Below, piece by piece: positions 6,712 to 9,238 of a stretch of 9,238 bases of DNA. The notes below the pieces were generated by a model. It did no database searches and had not been told where the DNA came from. It saw nothing but the letters and a program-made list of their open reading frames with translations. Origin of the DNA: Actinotignum schaalii (lineage in GTDB: Bacteria > Actinomycetota > Actinomycetes > Actinomycetales > Actinomycetaceae). The stretch lies in the NCBI GenBank assembly GCA_946222725.1, contig CAMIHT010000056.1:1-9238 (forward strand), written 5' to 3'. Each line of letters starts with the position of its first letter. Within the stretch, counting starts at the first letter, position 1. Position numbers and translations under genes: made by a program.

Positions 6712-6737
6712 ACTCATGGCCTCCCAGTCTAGTGACC

Positions 6738-6753
6738 GCCGGGGCACCCCGGC
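6738..6753. repeat. short GC palindrome between membrane-protein and M18 genes
   Basis: GCCGGGG (6738-6744) and CCCCGGC (6747-6753) are inverted around CA, effectively a 6-bp stem with a 4-nt loop. It lies in the 58-bp gap between two minus-strand genes, 27 bp before the M18 ATG. No T-tract follows on the minus strand, so it is more likely a mild attenuator or processing site than a full terminator. Confidence 0.35.
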
Positions 6754-6769
6754 CTCGTTGTTTTAGCGG

Positions 6770-7066
6770 TTAGGAGCGCGGATTACCCTCCGGGGAATCC
6801 CAGAAATCCCCCGCGGGATCGGTTCCGGTGGTGCCAGGCCCGCCGGCGGCCTCAGTTGCGCCGTCGTTCTCCGCACCGTCATTTTCCACGACGGCACCGG
6901 CCGCAACCTCTGCCGGCGTGACTTCCATGGTGCCGCGCGCCGCGTGGCGGCGTGCCAAGAAGAGCAAAAGGATTCCCAGGGCCAGCACCAAAACGCTAAT
7001 AACCACCCAGGCAAGGACCTGCGCCCCACTCGTGGCGAGCTGGGTGCCGCCGTTCATCGTTTCCAT
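6770..7066 (-). CDS. small single-pass membrane protein of unknown function
   Basis: A 98-residue protein with a short N-terminus, one strong membrane helix at about 17-38 (VLAWVVISVLVLALGILLLFL), an Arg/His stop-transfer cluster (ARRHAARG) and an acidic, Gly/Ala/Thr-rich tail with the repeat ENDGAENDG at 61-69. The positive-inside rule puts the tail in the cytoplasm. No catalytic or sorting motif is visible. ATG 7066 is chosen because GAGGAG (7077-7082) stands 10 nt upstream. A longer frame opening at 7117 would overlap the divergent promoter space. It is the first gene of the minus-strand group and is divergent from the K+ transporter. I do not recognise the family. The orderly composition, Shine-Dalgarno and position favour a real gene. 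Confidence 0.65.
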   Translation of the reverse strand: METMNGGTQLATSGAQVLAWVVISVLVLALGILLLFLARRHAARGTMEVTPAEVAAGAVVENDGAENDGATEAAGGPGTTGTDPAGDFWDSPEGNPRS

Positions 7067-7189
7067 TGTTATTGAACTCCTCACCGCAACGATTAGCTTC
7101 CTGGCACGATGGTACACCGGGTGACTAGAACATCACACCGGACCTTTTCCACGCTTTTTCGTCAGCGAAGGTGGCTAGGATTCCCGCTC
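7067..7189. promoter_or_regulatory. divergent intergenic region for membrane-protein operon and kup
   Basis: These 123 bp must hold promoters for both directions, yet no convincing -35/-10 pair is visible on either strand. The plus-strand TAGAAC at 7126-7131 is a possible -10 without a matching -35. Ribosome sites are seen at 7077-7082 (minus, GAGGAG) and 7177-7180 (plus, AGGA, 9 nt before the kup ATG). The region is too short for the c-di-AMP (ydaO-type) riboswitch that precedes some K+ transporter genes, and none of its motifs is apparent. Confidence 0.5.
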
Positions 7190-9190
7190 ATGACAAAAAT
7201 TTTTCGCGCTGCGTCATTGCGGCGTGACGGTGGGGAACACGGTGCCCACCGCGGCGGGGCTCTGGCCCGGGCCGGTCTTGGTTTGGCCGCTCTCGGCGTC
7301 GTTTTCGGCGATATCGGGACCAGTCCGCTCTACGTTGTGCGCGCGGTTTTCACCGTGCATGGCGGCGCCGTTCCGCTCACGGACGCCTCGATTTACGGAG
7401 TGATCTCCCTGGTGGTGTGGATGCTCCTTCTTATCGTGTCCTTCAAGTACGTCATTCTTGTATTGCGTGCGGATAACGACGGCGAAGGCGGCATTATTGC
7501 CCTCGCCACCCTGCTGCGCACTCTCAGCGGTGGACGGCCGCGGGCTGCCGCGCTCTTCACGGTAGCGGGCATGTTCGGAGCGGCGCTCTTTTTCGGCGAC
7601 GCCGTTATCACCCCGGCCATTTCAGTGCTTTCCGCTATCGAAGGTATCCGGGTGGCGCTCCCAACCTTCCCCGCCACCCTCATTGTGCCCATCGCGCTGG
7701 TGATTCTTCTCACCCTGGGTTGGATGCAGCGCTACGGTACCGGGCGGGTTGGCGCAATTTTCGGGCCCTTCATGCTGCTGTGGTTCACGGGCCTGGCTCT
7801 CATCGCCCTCCCGCATATTGCCGCGCATCCGGAAATTTTCGCGGCACTTTCCCCGCATGAGGCCCTCACTTTTGTGGCTCGCCACCCGGCCATCGGTTTT
7901 TTCGCCATGGGTGCGGTCGTGCTTGCGGTGACGGGTGCCGAAGCGCTCTACGCCGATATCGCCCATTTCGGGCGGAGCCCCATTTCCGCGGTGTGGTTCG
8001 CGGTGGTGCTGCCCGCACTGGTGTGTAACTACCTGGGGCAGGGCGCACTGCTGCTCGAGCATCCGGAGGCCATTGCCGATCCGTTCTTCCATCTGGTTTC
8101 TTCCCAGTGGGCCCTGGTGCTCACGCTGCTGGCCACCGGCGCCACGGTAATCGCCTCGCAATCGGTGATCGCGGGGACCTATTCCATTGCCCGCCAGGCT
8201 TCCCGGTTGGGCTACCTGCCGCACCTGCGGATTCGCTATACCTCCGCGAGTGGGGCAGGGCAGATTTACCTGCCGGATATTACCGGGCTGCTGGTGGCCG
8301 CAGTGGCGACCGTCGTGGTGATTTTCCGCGATTCGGAACGACTTTCATCCGCCTATGGGCTGGCGGTCTCCACCGATTTCCTTCTAACCACCGCCATGCT
8401 CTTAGCCCTCACAGTGATCGGCTGGCACTGGCGCTGGTGGCAAAGTGCTGCGCTGGCTGTGGTGCTCGGCGTGGTGGAAGTTCCGCTTTTCGCCGCTAAT
8501 GCCGCAAAACTAGTAACCGGCGGCTGGCTCCCCCTGCTCATCGCCCTCGTTCTTATGGTCGTTATGCTCACCTGGCGGCGCGGGGAGGCAGTGGTAGCAG
8601 CTACCCGGGCACGAACCGAAGGTACCCTCGCGGAGTTCGCGGCGCAGCTGCAGAAAAATCCGCTGCGGCGTGTTCCGGGTACCGTGATCTATCCGCATTC
8701 CCTCGCTACCACGGTTCCAGCGGCTTTGCGGGCTACCACCGCGCTACATCGCAGTCTGCGCGACCACGTTATTATTCTCTCCATTAAAACGGCCCCGCAG
8801 GCCCATATCGAGCGCGCCGAGCGCATTACCCGCACGCAGGTGAGCCCGCGCGTGGAAGGCGTTGTACACCTCACGATGCGTTACGGCTTCATGGATATCC
8901 GCAATATTCCGGGTGATCTGGAATGGGCGCAACACGAATACGGGTGGGGTTCCTGGAAGCTGGGCGAGGCCCAGTGGGTGCTCAGCCACCTGGGGGTACG
9001 CTCGCGTGGGAAGAACGACGACGCAGCTCCGGGCGCCACGAGCTCTGCCGCCGCCGGTGATTGTCCGCAATTGCCTCGCTGGCAAGCCTGGCTTTTTGCG
9101 CGGATCGCGCGCCATTCCGCATCACCGGCCTGGGTGAGGAGTCTCCCGGCGGATCGCACCGTGGAGATTTCCCGCGAGGTCATCGTGTAG
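7190..9190 (+). CDS. kup: KUP/HAK/KT-family low-affinity K+ transporter Kup
   Basis: This is a membrane K+ uptake protein, a K+/H+ symporter in characterised bacterial members. It has 666 residues, the normal length. The N-terminal half shows the family signature GVVFGDIGTSPLY (37-49), RADNDGEGGI (93-102), FGDAVITPAISVLSAIEG (135-152), GAEALYADIAHFGRSP (249-264), NYLGQGALLLEHPEAI (280-295) and GGWLPL (444-449), spread over about twelve hydrophobic segments. The acidic positions matching residues essential in E. coli Kup (D23, E116, E229) are Asp41, Asp137 and Glu251; Asp at the second site is a common family variant. A cytoplasmic tail from about 465 keeps RVPGTVIY and RYGFMDI, with an Ala/Ser-rich linker at 608-625. 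ATG 7190 is preferred to an in-frame start at 7109 because it has AGGA 9 nt upstream and matches the family N-terminus. Confidence 0.95.
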   Translation: MTKIFRAASLRRDGGEHGAHRGGALARAGLGLAALGVVFGDIGTSPLYVVRAVFTVHGGAVPLTDASIYGVISLVVWMLLLIVSFKYVILVLRADNDGEGGIIALATLLRTLSGGRPRAAALFTVAGMFGAALFFGDAVITPAISVLSAIEGIRVALPTFPATLIVPIALVILLTLGWMQRYGTGRVGAIFGPFMLLWFTGLALIALPHIAAHPEIFAALSPHEALTFVARHPAIGFFAMGAVVLAVTGAEALYADIAHFGRSPISAVWFAVVLPALVCNYLGQGALLLEHPEAIADPFFHLVSSQWALVLTLLATGATVIASQSVIAGTYSIARQASRLGYLPHLRIRYTSASGAGQIYLPDITGLLVAAVATVVVIFRDSERLSSAYGLAVSTDFLLTTAMLLALTVIGWHWRWWQSAALAVVLGVVEVPLFAANAAKLVTGGWLPLLIALVLMVVMLTWRRGEAVVAATRARTEGTLAEFAAQLQKNPLRRVPGTVIYPHSLATTVPAALRATTALHRSLRDHVIILSIKTAPQAHIERAERITRTQVSPRVEGVVHLTMRYGFMDIRNIPGDLEWAQHEYGWGSWKLGEAQWVLSHLGVRSRGKNDDAAPGATSSAAAGDCPQLPRWQAWLFARIARHSASPAWVRSLPADRTVEISREVIV

Positions 9191-9205
9191 GTGACGATCC
9201 GGGGT

Positions 9206-9236
9206 GGGAGGCTCACGGGTTCGGCGGGAGGCTCAC
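9206..9236 (+). repeat. 11-bp direct repeat after kup
   Basis: GGGAGGCTCAC occurs at 9206-9216 and again at 9226-9236, a 20-bp period with spacer GGGTTCGGC. It begins 15 bp beyond the kup stop and runs up to the window end, so more copies may follow. No terminator is seen in the 48 bp available after kup. Confidence 0.55.
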
Positions 9237-9238
9237 AG

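Noticed and set aside
7102..7107. TGGCAC as a sigma-54 -24 element in front of kup
   Set aside because: No GC-containing -12 element at the required spacing, and sigma-54 is not expected in Actinomycetota.
7622..8224. 200-codon minus-strand frame inside kup
   Set aside because: Antisense shadow of a certain gene, with low-complexity Gly/Arg/His-rich translation.

Overview
The window reads as a stretch of chromosome from a high-GC Gram-positive bacterium (Actinomycetota). GC-rich third positions, GTG starts and the type of genes present fit the family Actinomycetaceae. Genus cannot be fixed from this sequence alone. I see no rRNA, tRNA, CRISPR array, phage gene or insertion sequence. Five protein-coding loci are supported. 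The four on the left lie on the minus strand and the K+ transporter on the right lies on the plus strand.

Layout, left to right. (1) 1-3105, minus: the start of a peptide/nickel-type ABC importer operon. It is transcribed from a lipoprotein substrate-binding protein (1321-3105) into a DppB/OppB-type permease that runs off the left edge (1-1113). A strong GC hairpin lies between them (1241-1283) and probably keeps permease expression below that of the binding protein. (2) 3106-3532: a gene-free 427-bp control region. It holds a good promoter candidate for the importer, a 20-bp palindrome over its -35 box, a second inverted repeat upstream, a 5'-leader hairpin, a terminator-like repeat and a cluster of TGAGATA words. 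(3) 3533-7066, minus: a probable three-gene operon made of a 98-aa single-pass membrane protein, an M18 aspartyl-aminopeptidase-family gene and an acyl-CoA-synthetase-like adenylate-forming enzyme. (4) 7190-9190, plus: a full-length Kup/KUP/HAK K+ transporter, divergent from the membrane-protein gene.

The points that most merit a second look are these. The M18 gene keeps every recognisable metal and catalytic motif but is broken by one frameshift at a TTTTAAACCC tract. The adenylate-forming enzyme overlaps it by 8 bp and has an unrecognisable P-loop where family members carry TSGTTGxPKG. The permease carries about 160 extra residues of membrane helices in the middle of the DppB fold. The control region in front of the importer contains two unexplained inverted repeats.

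Functionally, the importer and the aminopeptidase would fit peptide uptake followed by intracellular hydrolysis, but they are separate transcription units and that link is inference. Nothing here amounts to a clear new multi-gene system.
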